Positions 8,722 to 18,434 of a DNA stretch of 64,000 nucleotides are shown here, piece after piece. Source of the DNA: JAHQVI01 sp963727575 (GTDB taxonomy: Bacteria > Pseudomonadota > Alphaproteobacteria > Rhizobiales > Rhodomicrobiaceae); NCBI GenBank assembly GCA_963727575.1, contig CAVSIA010000039.1:27449-91448 (forward strand). Reading direction: 5' to 3'. A program made the position numbers and the translations under genes. Numbering within the stretch: position 1 is the first letter of the stretch; every line of letters begins with the position of its first letter. Below the pieces are notes generated by a model. The model was not told where the DNA came from. It did no database searches and was given only the letters and a program-made list of their open reading frames with translations.

Positions 8722-10272
8722 ATGAGTGCTCCCATCGCCGCGCCGGTGCGTTTTTCTCGAGTTAAGGCGGTCGCCCCACCGACAACGTCGCTTCGTGTCA
8801 GGCAGGCCCGCGAGAAGCTGATGAACCAGGCCGGGATGCGGCCGGAGTTCAACTACGAGCTTCTTGCGATCTTCGTCCGCTCAGAGCTGACGGCGTCGCT
8901 CGCCATTCCGGTCCTGGCGGTGGTCGTGGCGGTCGGGCTGCTGCCCTGGGCGCCGGTCGAGGCGCTGCTGTTCTGGCTGGCGACGGTCTTCATCTCCAAG
9001 GGCATTCTCATCTTTCTGTGCCGGCGCTTTCAGATGCTGCCGCGCAAACAGGCGGACTGCGATCTGTGGCGGCGCTATCTCTCGGCGGCCGAATTCCTCT
9101 ACGGCACGACATGGGCATCGGTGGTGTTCGTCGATTTCGCCAAGCAGGATCAGCACTCGGCCTTTTTCTTCCTGTTCGCCACGATCATGGTCGTCGTCGC
9201 CATGCGCACGATGTTCGCATCGACCGTGCTGCGCATCCTCTATGCCGGCACGATCCCGATGACCACGGCGCTCGTGCTGCGCTTCATGGTCGCCGAGCAC
9301 CCGTTCTACTGGACGCTGGCGGCGGTCGCGATCGGCATCCATGTCTATCTGATCTTCCTCGCCAACGGCCTGCAGGGCACGGTCCTGGCCATGCTGGAAT
9401 ACCGCGCCGAGAAGGACGCGCTGGTCGGCGAGTTGGAACAGGCCAAGGCGGTTTCCGACGAGGCGCGGCACCGGGCCGAGGCAGCCAACCTGGCCAAGTC
9501 CAAATTCCTCGCCAATATGAGCCACGAGCTGCGCACGCCGCTGAACGCCATTCTCGGCTTCTCCGACATGATGCGCTCGGAAATGCTCGGGCCGCTGGAG
9601 AACCCGACCTACAAGTCCTATTCGGACGACATCCACAATAGCGGCGAGCACCTGCTCAACCTGATCAACCAGATCCTCGACCTGTCGCGCATCGAGGCGG
9701 GGCGTTACGAGCTCAGCGAAGAGCCGGTGGTGCTGGCCGACGTCATGGACGATTGCCGCCGCCTGCTCAACCTGCGGGCGGAAAGCAAGGGGTTGAAGGT
9801 TGTCGAGGATTTCTCCGAGGACATGCCGCGGCTGTGGGCCGACAAGCGGGCGATCCGCCAGATCTGCCTCAACCTGCTGTCGAATGCGATCAAGTTCACC
9901 CCGCCAAGCGGCACGATCACGCTGACGGTCGGCACGTCGCGGCGCGGCGAGCAATATATGAGCGTCAAGGATAGCGGGCCCGGCATTCCGACGGCGGAAA
10001 TTCCGCGGGTGATGAGCCCGTTCGGGCAGGGCTCGCTGGCCACCGCCACCAATGAGGGCGGCAGCGGTCTGGGCCTGCCGATCGTCAAGGGACTTGTCGA
10101 CCTGCATCGGGGCAAGTTCGACCTGAAGACCCGGCTGCGGCAGGGCACCGAAGTGAAGATCAGTTTCCCGGCGAACCGGATCATGCAACCGACGCCAGCC
10201 TTGGCCGCGAGCGAAATGAAGCCGCTGACGGCCCCTTCCGAGCCGGTCGTACTGCGTGCAAGCAACGGCTAA
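8722..10272 (+). CDS. Membrane sensor histidine kinase, PleC/DivJ-like
   Basis: 516 residues. About five hydrophobic segments lie between residues 55 and 225. A short coiled linker follows, then a HisKA domain with the phospho-acceptor His268 in FLANMSHELRTPLNAILGF and the PleC/DivJ/PdhS-type continuation (EMLGPLENPTYKSYSDDI...LLNLINQILDLSRIEAG). The HATPase domain has the N box NLLSNAIKF, G1 DSGPGIP and G2 GGSGLGLPIVKGL. No receiver or PAS domain is seen. These kinases often act on DivK-like single-domain regulators in alphaproteobacterial cell-cycle control, but no regulator gene is nearby, so the partner is inferred only from family. A large inverted repeat follows the gene. Confidence 0.9.
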   Translation: MSAPIAAPVRFSRVKAVAPPTTSLRVRQAREKLMNQAGMRPEFNYELLAIFVRSELTASLAIPVLAVVVAVGLLPWAPVEALLFWLATVFISKGILIFLCRRFQMLPRKQADCDLWRRYLSAAEFLYGTTWASVVFVDFAKQDQHSAFFFLFATIMVVVAMRTMFASTVLRILYAGTIPMTTALVLRFMVAEHPFYWTLAAVAIGIHVYLIFLANGLQGTVLAMLEYRAEKDALVGELEQAKAVSDEARHRAEAANLAKSKFLANMSHELRTPLNAILGFSDMMRSEMLGPLENPTYKSYSDDIHNSGEHLLNLINQILDLSRIEAGRYELSEEPVVLADVMDDCRRLLNLRAESKGLKVVEDFSEDMPRLWADKRAIRQICLNLLSNAIKFTPPSGTITLTVGTSRRGEQYMSVKDSGPGIPTAEIPRVMSPFGQGSLATATNEGGSGLGLPIVKGLVDLHRGKFDLKTRLRQGTEVKISFPANRIMQPTPALAASEMKPLTAPSEPVVLRASNG

Positions 10273-10375
10273 GCGCACCCGGTTGGTCCGCCGTCCTGCT
10301 TGGCCGCAGGCGGCGGACATTCGTGTTTACGTGGCGCGTCGCGATTGGCGAGCTATCGTCGGACCGAAGGGCGAG

Positions 10376-10459
10376 TAGGCCCCGGCTCAAGGCCAGGACG
10401 ACGAGACATATCCCAATGTTTCCGAACACGGCGTCGCCCCGGCCTTGAGCCGGGGCCTA
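10376..10459. repeat. Large intergenic inverted repeat (REP-like)
   Basis: Arms 10376-10394 and 10441-10459 are perfect 19-base reverse complements (TAGGCCCCGGCTCAAGGCC). The match continues inward for about 9 more bases with two mismatches. The spacer is about 28 bases. The motif CGTCGCCCCGGC...GCCGGGGC recurs at 20187-20212. This is a dispersed palindromic element rather than a simple terminator, since no T-tract follows, although it could protect or terminate the kinase transcript. Confidence 0.75.
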
Positions 10460-10554
10460 TTATCATTTCCGCAATTTTAGACGTGGCGGAAAGACATGTG
10501 GGCACTTCTGAGCGGCCCTTCCGTGGACGGCCGCCCCTGTGCCGGACGCAACCC

Positions 10555-12589
10555 TTACAGCGTCAAGCTCTTGGCGATCTGCGCGGCCTCTTTCTGCTTG
10601 GCGTCGATCTGGGCATCCAACTCCTCCTGCTCCTTGCGGATGGCGGTGAGGCGGTCTTCCTGGTTGCGCAGCGTGTCGAGATAGCGCCGGCCGAGATCGG
10701 AGCTCTGGCCCGCCGCTTCCAGGTTCTTGCGGATGCGCTCCTGGTCGTCGGAGATGCCGGCGACCTCGTTTTCCAGCTTCGAGCGCTGCTGCGCCGCCTT
10801 GTTGATCGCCGTCACCACCGCGCCAAGCTCCGAGATCGCCTTCTTCAGTGCCGGGCCGGCATTCTCCAGGCCCTGCAGCGTCGCATAGATCCGGCCGGCA
10901 TCCATCGTCGTCAGATGGATGGTCTGGCGGTCGGTGCGCTCCAGCGTCAGCGATGCCTTGGTGGTCTGGCCCTTGGGCGCATCGACCCGGTATCGCAGCC
11001 GCGAGGTGGTCGTCTCGATCCTGGCCGTGTCGCCGGCGGGCTGCCAGCCGTCGCCGCGCGGTTCCTCGATCACGATCTCCCGGTCTTCCTCGGCCGGCGG
11101 GGTGATTTCATAGTCGATGGTGTGCACCGATTTGGTCGTCAGCGTGAGCTGCCCGCCCACCGCCTTGCCGAGGCGGGTCTGGCGGATGCCCTTGTCGGCG
11201 CGGCGGATGTCGGTCTTGGCGTCGAGCGCGAAGATGACGAATTTCGAAGCCGACTTGCCGGTCAGCGGCAGTTGCGCATCGCCGACGAAATCGGTGCGGT
11301 CGCCGGTGCTGTCGAAGGCGGTGATGATGCCCGCCGGCAGGGCGGTCTCGGTATCGTTCTTGAGCTGCACCGAGGCGAGCGGATGCACCGCGTTGGTATC
11401 CGGCTGGTAAAGCCAGGTCCGGGCGGCGGTGATCTCGCGGTCGACGAACGGCACCATCATGGTCGAGCCGTTGGACAGCGTCACCTTCTCCGGGAAGCGA
11501 TAGGAGATCTGGGTCGCCGCCTCCTCGGCTTCGGCCGCCTGGGCGACGCCGCCGATCTGCTGAGGCACCGCGTCAGCAGCTTCCTCAAGGGCCATGCCGG
11601 ACCCATAGGCGCCCGGTTTGGCCGCAAACGCGCGATCGCGGGACTTGGCCATCAGCGCCATGCGCGGGGGTGGTGCGCTCGGCGCCGGGGCCGGCTCCTC
11701 GGCTTCGTCCTTGCGCGGCACGATGCGCTGCGCGGCGGTGACCGGGATCTCCGGCCGGTCGATATAGAAGGCGGTGTACAGCTGCTGCTTCAGCGCGACC
11801 GGATTGCCGGAGATCAGCGCCAGATCGACGTCGGTCCAATCGCTGCCGGTCAGGTTTTCGACCACCGCCCAGCCCTGCAGCCGCGCCTTGTCCGCTTCGG
11901 TCTTGGGCAGCACCAGACGGTATGCGGTCTTCCACACCGGCGCGGCCACCACATAGCTGAACCCGACCTGCCGTGCCGACTTGCCGAGCAGGTGGATCGA
12001 CAGCTTGCGCCGCTCCTTGGCGCGGTTCTCGGCGATGCCGGCCAGCGCCTTGTCGATCTGCGCCTGCGTGTCGGGATCGACGAAGCGGACATTGGACAGC
12101 TCCTCCAGCACCGCCTGCACGAGACCGTTCTCGGTCATCAGCGTCAGCCGGTGCCGCGTGGTCTGGCCGCCGCCATTGGGGAGCTGCACGGCCTCCTCGT
12201 TGACGCGGAGCAGCCGCCCTTGCGCGCTGACGCTGCCGTCGATGATGACTTCAGAGCCGACCAGCGATGTGAGCAGGTTCGGCAGCGAGTTCGAGCGCTT
12301 CCGGCCCGAACGGCAGATCGCGGAACAGCTCGGCGAGCGGCGCCTTGCCGGGCAGGCTGACCGCGCCGATTGCGCTTTGCGCGTCGAAGATGGTCAGGCT
12401 CTTGAGCATATCGTCGACCTGGTCGAGGCGGACGCTGAGGTCGAGCGTGATGCCGGGCGCGACTTCGCCGGAATGGGTGAATTGCGCGAGGCCGGCCGTC
12501 GACAGCACGACGCGCTTTAAGGGCAGCTCATCAGCCATTGCGGTGGACGACAGGCTGGCGGTGATTGCTGCGACTATGATTTTTTTCAT
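10555..12589 (-). CDS. DUF4139 domain protein, exported; frameshifted near 12290
   Basis: The N-terminal part starts at 12589 (ribosome site GGAAGGGG) with a signal peptide ending TAMA-D and a DUF4140-like segment (LKRVVLSTAGLAQFTHSG). It reads into a premature stop at 12251. Around 12275-12300 the reading shifts one base, and the next frame continues as NSLPNLLTSLVGSEVIIDG into the DUF4139 body (VRFVDPDTQAQID, ISYRFPEKVTLSNGSTMMVPF, TRLRYRVDAPKG-like segments), ending at 10555 with a coiled-coil tail. Rejoined, the protein would be about 677 residues, normal for this beta-rich family of unknown function. The indel may be a consensus error, as both halves are well conserved. Confidence 0.82.
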
Positions 12590-12770
12590 ATGCCCCTTCC
12601 ATCTGTGTAGCGTCCTCGTGCGTCGGCGGCAGGAGGCACCGTCGGACGCGTCGCCCTGGCCCCGGCCTTGCAGGCTTTTGCGGGATTGTTCCGCGGGCGC
12701 CATGAATTGCCGATGAATGTGGCTATCAATAAGGCCGGGCGTGGACGCACGCTATCGCAAACGGAGTTTA

Positions 12771-13163
12771 ATGAAAGGCGGGAAAGTCCCGATGCTCAAT
12801 GCTCTCACTCTGATCCTTTGCTGTCAGCTCGCCGGCGAGCTGCTCGTCACCGCGTCGGGCCTGCCGGTCCCCGGCCCGGTCTGCGGCATGGCGCTGATGT
12901 TCGCCGGGCTCATCGTTCGCGGGGGAATTCCGGACGATCTGGGCGTTGTCGCCGACACGCTGCTCGGCAACCTGTCGCTGCTGTTCGTGCCCGCCGGCGT
13001 CGGCGTCATGCTGCATCTGCGGCTGATCGAGGCCGAAATCCTGCCGATCTCCGTCGCGCTGATCGTCTCGACGCTCATCACCGTCGCCATCACATCGCTG
13101 CTGATGCAATGGTTCAACCGCCGGGCGGGCAATACCGGCTCGGGCGAGGAGCGCGGCTTATGA
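12771..13163 (+). CDS. lrgA: CidA/LrgA family holin-like membrane protein
   Basis: 130 residues with four hydrophobic segments. Family features are LCCQLAGELLVTASGLPVPGPVCGMALMF at the start and LGNLSLLFVPAGVGVM in the middle. CidA/LrgA proteins modulate murein hydrolase export or, in other settings, small-metabolite transport. The partner lrgB overlaps by four bases (ATGA), so the two are translationally coupled. The ATG at 12771 has an appropriately placed GGAG. An internal ATG at 12792 lies closer to the conserved region. Confidence 0.9.
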   Translation: MKGGKVPMLNALTLILCCQLAGELLVTASGLPVPGPVCGMALMFAGLIVRGGIPDDLGVVADTLLGNLSLLFVPAGVGVMLHLRLIEAEILPISVALIVSTLITVAITSLLMQWFNRRAGNTGSGEERGL

Positions 13164-13880
13164 CCGCCAATCTTCATGAGATCTGGGTCTATCTTGCCGC
13201 CAGTCCGCTGCTGCACCTGACGCTGACGCTAATCGCCTATCAGGCTGGGAGCTGGGTCTATCGGCGCGGCCGGCTGAACCCGCTGCTCAATCCGGTGCTG
13301 CTGGCCGTCTGCCTGCTGGTCGCGGCGCTGACGCTGACCGGCACGAGCTATCAGACCTATTTCCAGGGCGCGCAGTTCGTGCACTTCCTGCTCGGCCCGG
13401 CGACCGTGGCGCTGGCGATCCCGCTCTACCGGCAATGGGAGCGGGTCAAACGCTCGGCGCTGGCGATCCTGACCAGCATTCTCGCCGGCTCGCTGACGGC
13501 GTCGATCTCGGCATTCCTGCTGGTGCGGCTGCTCGGCGGCGGTTGGCAGACGGCGGTGTCGATCGCGCCGAAATCGGTGACGGCTCCGGTGGCGATGGGC
13601 ATTTCCCAGCAGCTCGGCGGGCTGCCATCGCTGACGGCGGTGCTGGTGATCCTGACCGGTATTCTCGGGGCGATGCTCGGCCCGCCGATGCTCGACCTGC
13701 TTGCGCATTCGCGACTGGAGCGCGCGCGGCCTGGCCATAGGCACGGCGAGCCACGGCATCGGCACGGCCCGCGCGTTACAGGTCAACGATGTGGCCGGGG
13801 CATTCTCAGGGCTGGCGATGGGGCTGAACGCGCTGGCGACGGCGGTGCTGCTGCCGCTGTTGTGGCGGTTGTTCTTCTGA
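13160..13880 (+). CDS. lrgB: LrgB family membrane protein; frameshifted near 13700
   Basis: The first 180 residues read as a typical LrgB: YQTYFQGAQFVHFLLGPATVALAIPLYRQ, SVTAPVAMGISQQLGG and multiple membrane segments. Near 13697-13702 one extra T shifts the frame. Deleting it restores DLLRIRDW...GLAIGTASHGIGTARALQVNDVAGAFSGLAMGLNALAT to the TGA at 13878, the expected LrgB end. Restored length is about 239 residues. LrgB works with the CidA/LrgA protein encoded just upstream. The uncorrected frame runs to 13924 with no similarity. Confidence 0.85.
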
Positions 13881-13965
13881 ACGGCGGGACAGTCAGGGTC
13901 ATTTTGCGTTCATTCTCGGGATGATAGCCGGAATGGGACATCAGCGCGCGAGACGGAGAGGTGTG

Positions 13966-15261
13966 ATGGGCGAGTTGGCAAACCGGGACATCGACCGCAG
14001 GACGGTGCTGCGCGGCATTGGCGCGGCGGGCTTGATGCAAGCCGCCGGTCTGTCGCCGGGGCAGGCGGCGCCGAAGCGGCACTTCCGCAACGCGCTCTCG
14101 GTCAGCCCGTTCACCGACATGCTGTTCGCCGGCGGCATGACCTACACCGACGGCAAGCTGACCGCGCACAACACAGCCGAGCTGCAACGCCTCTACATGG
14201 CGCACGGCGCAACCGAGATCTTCGCCCGCATCGGCACGCTGCGGACGTTCAAGCCGGGCGACGGCGACCACAGCGTCGAGCGCGGGCTGGAGAGGGCAAA
14301 GCTCGCCAAGTCGTTGGACCTGCCGTTCAATCCCGAGCTGGGCCTGTTCGCCAGCTATGGCGATGTGCTGTCCCAGCCAGGCCCCGATTTCAGCGGCTAT
14401 TCCTCGATCAAGCTGCCGCGCCCCTGGGCCGCGCTGTCGATAAAAGAAATGGCGGCGGCGATGCGCGAATACGGTGCGCTGATCGCCGCCGAGATCGTGG
14501 CGACCGGTGCGAAGGTGAATGTCTGGGACATCGGCAACGAGGTCGAGTTCGGCAGCGCGGGTGTCGCCATCAACTCGCATAAGCCGGATTACCGCGCGCC
14601 CGACGGCGTCAATCCGGCGATCGGCAAGGTCGGGCTCATTCAGATGATGCAGATGAGCGAACGCGACCGGATCGCGTGGCTGCGGAAGACTCTCTGGCCC
14701 CATCTCGGCCGGCTGTTCGCCGCCGTTGCCGACGGCGTGCGCTCAGTCGACAAATCCGCCCGCTTCAGCACGCATATCAGCGGTGTCGGCATGAAGTCGC
14801 CGCGCCTTGCCGTGGCGTTTTTCGAGGCGATGGGCGAGGCCGGTTATGAGCCCGACCAACTCGGCGGCTCCTATTACCCGAGCAGCGATCCCGACAAGCC
14901 GGACGTGCCGGACCGGGTGGCGCGGCTCAAGGAGACCGTCTCGGCCTTAAATGAAAGGCTGCGGCGCAAGGTGTTCCTCGCCGAGTTCGGCTATCCGGGA
15001 TCGAAGCAGCTCCAATATGGCGGCGGCAAATGGCTCAACGCGGTAAAAGGCTATCCGCTGAAGCCGGAAGGGCAGGCGCGCTTCATCCGAGACTTTGCTG
15101 AATGGGGCGCCGGGTCCGGTCATCTGAGCGGTATGCGTCCCTGGGCGCCGGGCCTCATTCTGCCGGTGTGGAACGCAATGGCGCTGTTCGAGCTGCGCGG
15201 CAGGCGCGCCATTGCCCGGCCCGGTCTCGATGCCATCGCCGAAGGCGCCGCCCGCGTCTGA
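13966..15261 (+). CDS. Tat-exported glycoside hydrolase (TIM-barrel, clan A-like)
   Basis: 431 residues from the ATG at 13966 (ribosome site GGAGAGG). Residues 10-30 form a twin-arginine signal (RRTVLRGIGAAGLMQAAG). The mature part has the layout of a clan GH-A barrel: a candidate acid/base glutamate in WDIGNEVEFG (about residue 187) and a candidate nucleophile glutamate in VFLAEFGYPG (about 342), plus GGSYYPSS between them. Members of GH53 and relatives look like this, so an endo-galactanase-type activity is possible, but the substrate is not certain. The gene follows lrgAB on the same strand after 85 bases, which hints at a cell-envelope polysaccharide role. Confidence 0.75.
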   Translation: MGELANRDIDRRTVLRGIGAAGLMQAAGLSPGQAAPKRHFRNALSVSPFTDMLFAGGMTYTDGKLTAHNTAELQRLYMAHGATEIFARIGTLRTFKPGDGDHSVERGLERAKLAKSLDLPFNPELGLFASYGDVLSQPGPDFSGYSSIKLPRPWAALSIKEMAAAMREYGALIAAEIVATGAKVNVWDIGNEVEFGSAGVAINSHKPDYRAPDGVNPAIGKVGLIQMMQMSERDRIAWLRKTLWPHLGRLFAAVADGVRSVDKSARFSTHISGVGMKSPRLAVAFFEAMGEAGYEPDQLGGSYYPSSDPDKPDVPDRVARLKETVSALNERLRRKVFLAEFGYPGSKQLQYGGGKWLNAVKGYPLKPEGQARFIRDFAEWGAGSGHLSGMRPWAPGLILPVWNAMALFELRGRRAIARPGLDAIAEGAARV

Positions 15262-15463
15262 CTGCGCCCAACCGCCGCACCCCTGACGGTCAATCGCGAA
15301 ATATCGTGATGGCACTATGCGCACCGGTTATGCGTTCCCATCTTGTTGGAGATGGCGGCTGCATAATATTTGCGCTAGACTTGCACGCTGCGGCGCAAAG
15401 TTGCCGCCACGAACAATCGATCCCGACCAAGCGAACGGATCATTACGGAAGGAGTACGTCCCC

Positions 15464-15553
15464 ATGAAGAAGACCTGGACAAAGCCTCAGGTTTGCGAGC
15501 AGGACATCAGCCTGGAAGTGACCGCTTACGTGGCCGCTGAGCTGAAGAAGTAA
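15464..15553 (+). CDS. pqqA: PqqA, peptide precursor of pyrroloquinoline quinone
   Basis: A 29-residue peptide with a good ribosome site (AAGGAG, 11 bases upstream). It carries the invariant Glu-x-x-x-Tyr of PqqA within LEVTAYVAAELKK; Glu18 and Tyr22 are the atoms source for PQQ. The N-terminal MKKTWTKPQV and acidic centre also fit the family. pqqB starts 15 bases after its stop. Its short length is normal. Confidence 0.93.
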   Translation: MKKTWTKPQVCEQDISLEVTAYVAAELKK

Positions 15554-15568
15554 GCGCCTGCCGAGCGA

Positions 15569-16492
15569 ATGCTCATCAAAGTACTTGGATCGGCTGCGGG
15601 CGGCGGCTTTCCGCAATGGAATTGTGCATGTGCCAATTGCGCAGATGTCCGGCGCGGTGTAACCGGGCTGAAGCCTCGCAGCCAATCTTCGATCGCCGTC
15701 AGTGTCGATGGACGCAATTGGTGCCTGCTCAACGCGTCGCCCGACCTTCGCGAGCAGCTGGCCGCCAATCCCGAGTTGTCGCCGAGGCCGGAAGCCGGGC
15801 TGCGTAACAGTCCGCTGAAGGCAGTCGTGCTGACCAATGCCGATGTCGACCATGTTGCCGGGTTGCTCAATCTTCGCGAGGGGCAACCTTTTTCCGTTTA
15901 TGGCAGCGCGCGCGTTCTCGATGCGGTGACGGACAACCCGATTTTCGACGTGTTGCGGGAGGATCTTGTTCCCCGCATCGTTATCGCCAATGGAGACGTG
16001 TTCGAGCCGGCGGGCTGCGAGGGCCTGACGGTGGAGCTGTTCAGCGTGCCGGGCAAGGTGGCGCTCTATCTGGAGAACCCCGATGCAGGCCCCGATTTCG
16101 GCTCCGGCGAGGGGGACGTCGTCGGGCTGAAACTGACCGAAACCGCGAGCGGCCGATTTGCCTGCTATATTCCCGGCTGTGCGTCGGTGGACGGCAGGCT
16201 GAAGGATTGGATCGCCGGTGCGTCGGTGCTGCTGTTCGACGGCACGCTTTACGACGACGAGGAAATGTTGCGGCAGGGCTTGCTGCAAAAGACGGGGCAT
16301 AGAATGGGGCATATCAGCATGTCGGGCGACGACGGATCGGTCGCCCAGCTCGCCGACGCCAATGTCGAGCGGCGGATTTTCATCCACATCAACAATTCCA
16401 ACCCCGTGCTGCGCGAGGATAGCGCCGAGCGCCGTGCGGTCGAAGCTGCCGGATGGACCGTCTCCGAGGACGGCATGGAGATCCGGCTATGA
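15569..16492 (+). CDS. pqqB: PqqB, metallo-beta-lactamase-fold enzyme of PQQ synthesis
   Basis: 307 residues. It begins LIKVLGSAAGGGFPQWNC, a diagnostic PqqB opening, followed by the CxC-type CACANC zinc-binding cysteines. The degenerate lactamase motif is TNADVDHVAGLL, and FDGTLYDDEEM with GHRMGHISMSG completes the family pattern. PqqB is proposed to hydroxylate the Glu/Tyr-derived intermediate of PqqA. The stop overlaps the pqqC start (ATGA), so the two are coupled. Confidence 0.96.
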   Translation: MLIKVLGSAAGGGFPQWNCACANCADVRRGVTGLKPRSQSSIAVSVDGRNWCLLNASPDLREQLAANPELSPRPEAGLRNSPLKAVVLTNADVDHVAGLLNLREGQPFSVYGSARVLDAVTDNPIFDVLREDLVPRIVIANGDVFEPAGCEGLTVELFSVPGKVALYLENPDAGPDFGSGEGDVVGLKLTETASGRFACYIPGCASVDGRLKDWIAGASVLLFDGTLYDDEEMLRQGLLQKTGHRMGHISMSGDDGSVAQLADANVERRIFIHINNSNPVLREDSAERRAVEAAGWTVSEDGMEIRL

Positions 16493-17220
16493 GCGCGCCG
16501 CTGCATCCGGAGGAGCTGGAAGCCCAGATCCGCGCGGTCGGCGCCGAGCACTATCACGACAAGCACCCGTTTCATCATCTGCTGCACGGCGGCAAGCTGA
16601 ACAAGGGCCAGGTGCAGGCCTGGGCGCTGAACCGCTATTGCTATCAGTCGGCCGTGCCACGCAAGGATGCGGCGCTGCTCGCGCGCACCGACGACCGGCA
16701 GCTCAGGCGCGACTGGATCAAGCGCATCCTGGATCATGACGGCCAGGCCGGCGAGGAAGGCGGCATCGAGCGCTGGCTCGTGCTGACCGATGGCCTCGGG
16801 CTCGACCGCGACTATGTGATCTCGATGGAGGGCGCGCTTCCCGCGACCCGCTTCGCCGTCGAGGCCTATGTGCATTTCGTCGCCGAGCGGACGCTCGTGG
16901 AGGCGGTCGCTTCGTCGCTGACCGAGCTGTTCGCGCCGAAGATTCACCGCGAGCGCATATCGGGGATGCTGGAGAATTACGACTTCATCGGCGAGCCGGT
17001 GATGGCCTATTTCCGCCGCCGGCTCTCTCAGGCCACGGACGATGCCGGCTTTGCGCTGGATTACGTCAAGCATCACGCGCTGACCCGCGACGCCCAGGAC
17101 GCCTGCGTCGCCGCCGTACGCTTCAAATGCAACGTCCTGTGGGCACAGCTCGACGCGCTCTACCACGCCTATGTCGAGCCCGGAAACATCCCGCCCGGGG
17201 CGTTTCGCCCCGACCGCTAA
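16489..17220 (+). CDS. pqqC: PqqC, pyrroloquinoline-quinone synthase
   Basis: 243 residues, all-helical cofactorless oxidase. Recognisable segments are YHDKHPFHHLLHGGKLNKGQVQAWALNRYCYQ, RWIKRILDHDG-like DWIKRILDHDG, YVHFVAERTLVEAVASSLTELFAP and DYVKHHALTRDAQD, covering the conserved active-site His, Tyr and Arg residues. It catalyses the last ring closure and eight-electron oxidation to PQQ. It is translationally coupled to pqqB. No pqqD or pqqE follows: the next gene is a channel protein 127 bases downstream. Confidence 0.96.
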   Translation: MSAPLHPEELEAQIRAVGAEHYHDKHPFHHLLHGGKLNKGQVQAWALNRYCYQSAVPRKDAALLARTDDRQLRRDWIKRILDHDGQAGEEGGIERWLVLTDGLGLDRDYVISMEGALPATRFAVEAYVHFVAERTLVEAVASSLTELFAPKIHRERISGMLENYDFIGEPVMAYFRRRLSQATDDAGFALDYVKHHALTRDAQDACVAAVRFKCNVLWAQLDALYHAYVEPGNIPPGAFRPDR

Positions 17221-17347
17221 GCGATTTGAATCGTTCATAAGTCCGGAGCGCTTCGACGGCGGCGCTTGCGGCCCGCCGTACCTGCCTTGAACCCTTGCCC
17301 GGTTAGGACGTTATCCGTGGGCGGTGCAGCGGGATGGAGGAGCGGAG

Positions 17348-18160
17348 GTGGCGTCAAATCGTGGCCTGAACGAGAAAGAACGTGAGGAAGTCGAGCATCG
17401 CCGAAGCGTTCGCGCGCCGGTGCTTTACGAATCCATCCGTCAGGCCGGCGAGGACGAGCTGGAGCGTCCGGTGATCTCGCTGTGGTGGTCGGGTGTCGCC
17501 GCGGGGCTGTCCATTTCCGCCTCGGTGTTTTCAGAAGCCTTCTTTCATGTGCACCTGCCGGATGCACCCTGGCGCCCGCTCGTCGAAAATCTCGGCTACA
17601 CGGTCGGCTTCCTGCTCGTCATCCTCGGGGGCTTCCAGCTTTTCACCGAGCAGACCGTGACGGCGATTCTGCCGTTGCTCAGCAAGCAAACCTGGGAGAA
17701 TTTCGTTCGCACGGCCCGGCTTTGGGGTGTCGTGTTCGTCGCGAACCTTGCCGGCGGGCTTGCGGCCGCGCTCTTCGGCGCGCTCAGCCCTGCGGTGCCG
17801 GCCGAGCAATACGCCGCCTTCATGGACATCTCCCGCCAGTTCGCCGATCAGAGCTTTCTGAACCTGCTGCTTCTGGGCGTGCCCGCCGGATTTCTCATCG
17901 CGGCGCTCACATGGCTGCTGCCGAATTCCGAGGGTAGCAAGTTCTGGGCGATCCTGGTCGTCACCTACGTCATTGCGCTGGGTGACTTTGCCCATGTCGT
18001 CGCCGGTTCGGTGGAGGTGTTTCTGTTGCTGATCGCCGGGGAGGTTTCGGTGCTGCACGCCTTTGGCGGCGTCATCCTGCCGGCGCTGATCGGCAACATC
18101 ATCGGCGGCACGGCGCTGTTCTCGATGATTGCCTACGGCCAGGTCAGCGAAGAGATGTGA
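17348..18160 (+). CDS. Formate/nitrite transporter family protein (YfdC-like)
   Basis: About 270 residues with six hydrophobic segments between residues 45 and 265. The FNT fold shows in GLSISASVFSEAFF, TEQTVTAILPLLS, VANLAGGL and GDFAHVVAGSVEVFLL near the end. FNT channels pass small monovalent anions (formate, nitrite, hydrosulphide); this one resembles the less specific YfdC branch, so the solute is not assigned. I chose the GTG at 17348 because GGAGGAG sits ideally upstream. A GTG at 17324 would add eight residues. Confidence 0.87.
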   Translation: MASNRGLNEKEREEVEHRRSVRAPVLYESIRQAGEDELERPVISLWWSGVAAGLSISASVFSEAFFHVHLPDAPWRPLVENLGYTVGFLLVILGGFQLFTEQTVTAILPLLSKQTWENFVRTARLWGVVFVANLAGGLAAALFGALSPAVPAEQYAAFMDISRQFADQSFLNLLLLGVPAGFLIAALTWLLPNSEGSKFWAILVVTYVIALGDFAHVVAGSVEVFLLLIAGEVSVLHAFGGVILPALIGNIIGGTALFSMIAYGQVSEEM

Positions 18161-18434
18161 CGCGGCTCGCGGTAACCGCGCCAGCGGCTTGGCTCACCGC
18201 TTACTCCACCATATCATTATAGACGCAAAGGCCGGTTCCGGCGGCTCTGCCTCGCGCGGTAGGCCCAATATCGACCTATACATCGGCCGCAATTATCGTC
18301 ATAAATTGTGGCCAATACGCATCGATGCATGCGCGTAGACCGGTTCTGGCCGGCTACGCGCTAAGCAAGACCGGCTCACGTCGGCGCGCCCGTCAGGGCG
18401 ATGAGGGGAGCATCGGGAAACCTGGGAGGACAGG

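Noticed and set aside
10300..12360. Plus-strand 686-codon open frame
   Set aside because: Antisense to the DUF4139 gene, whose minus-strand frames carry clear family motifs and a signal peptide.
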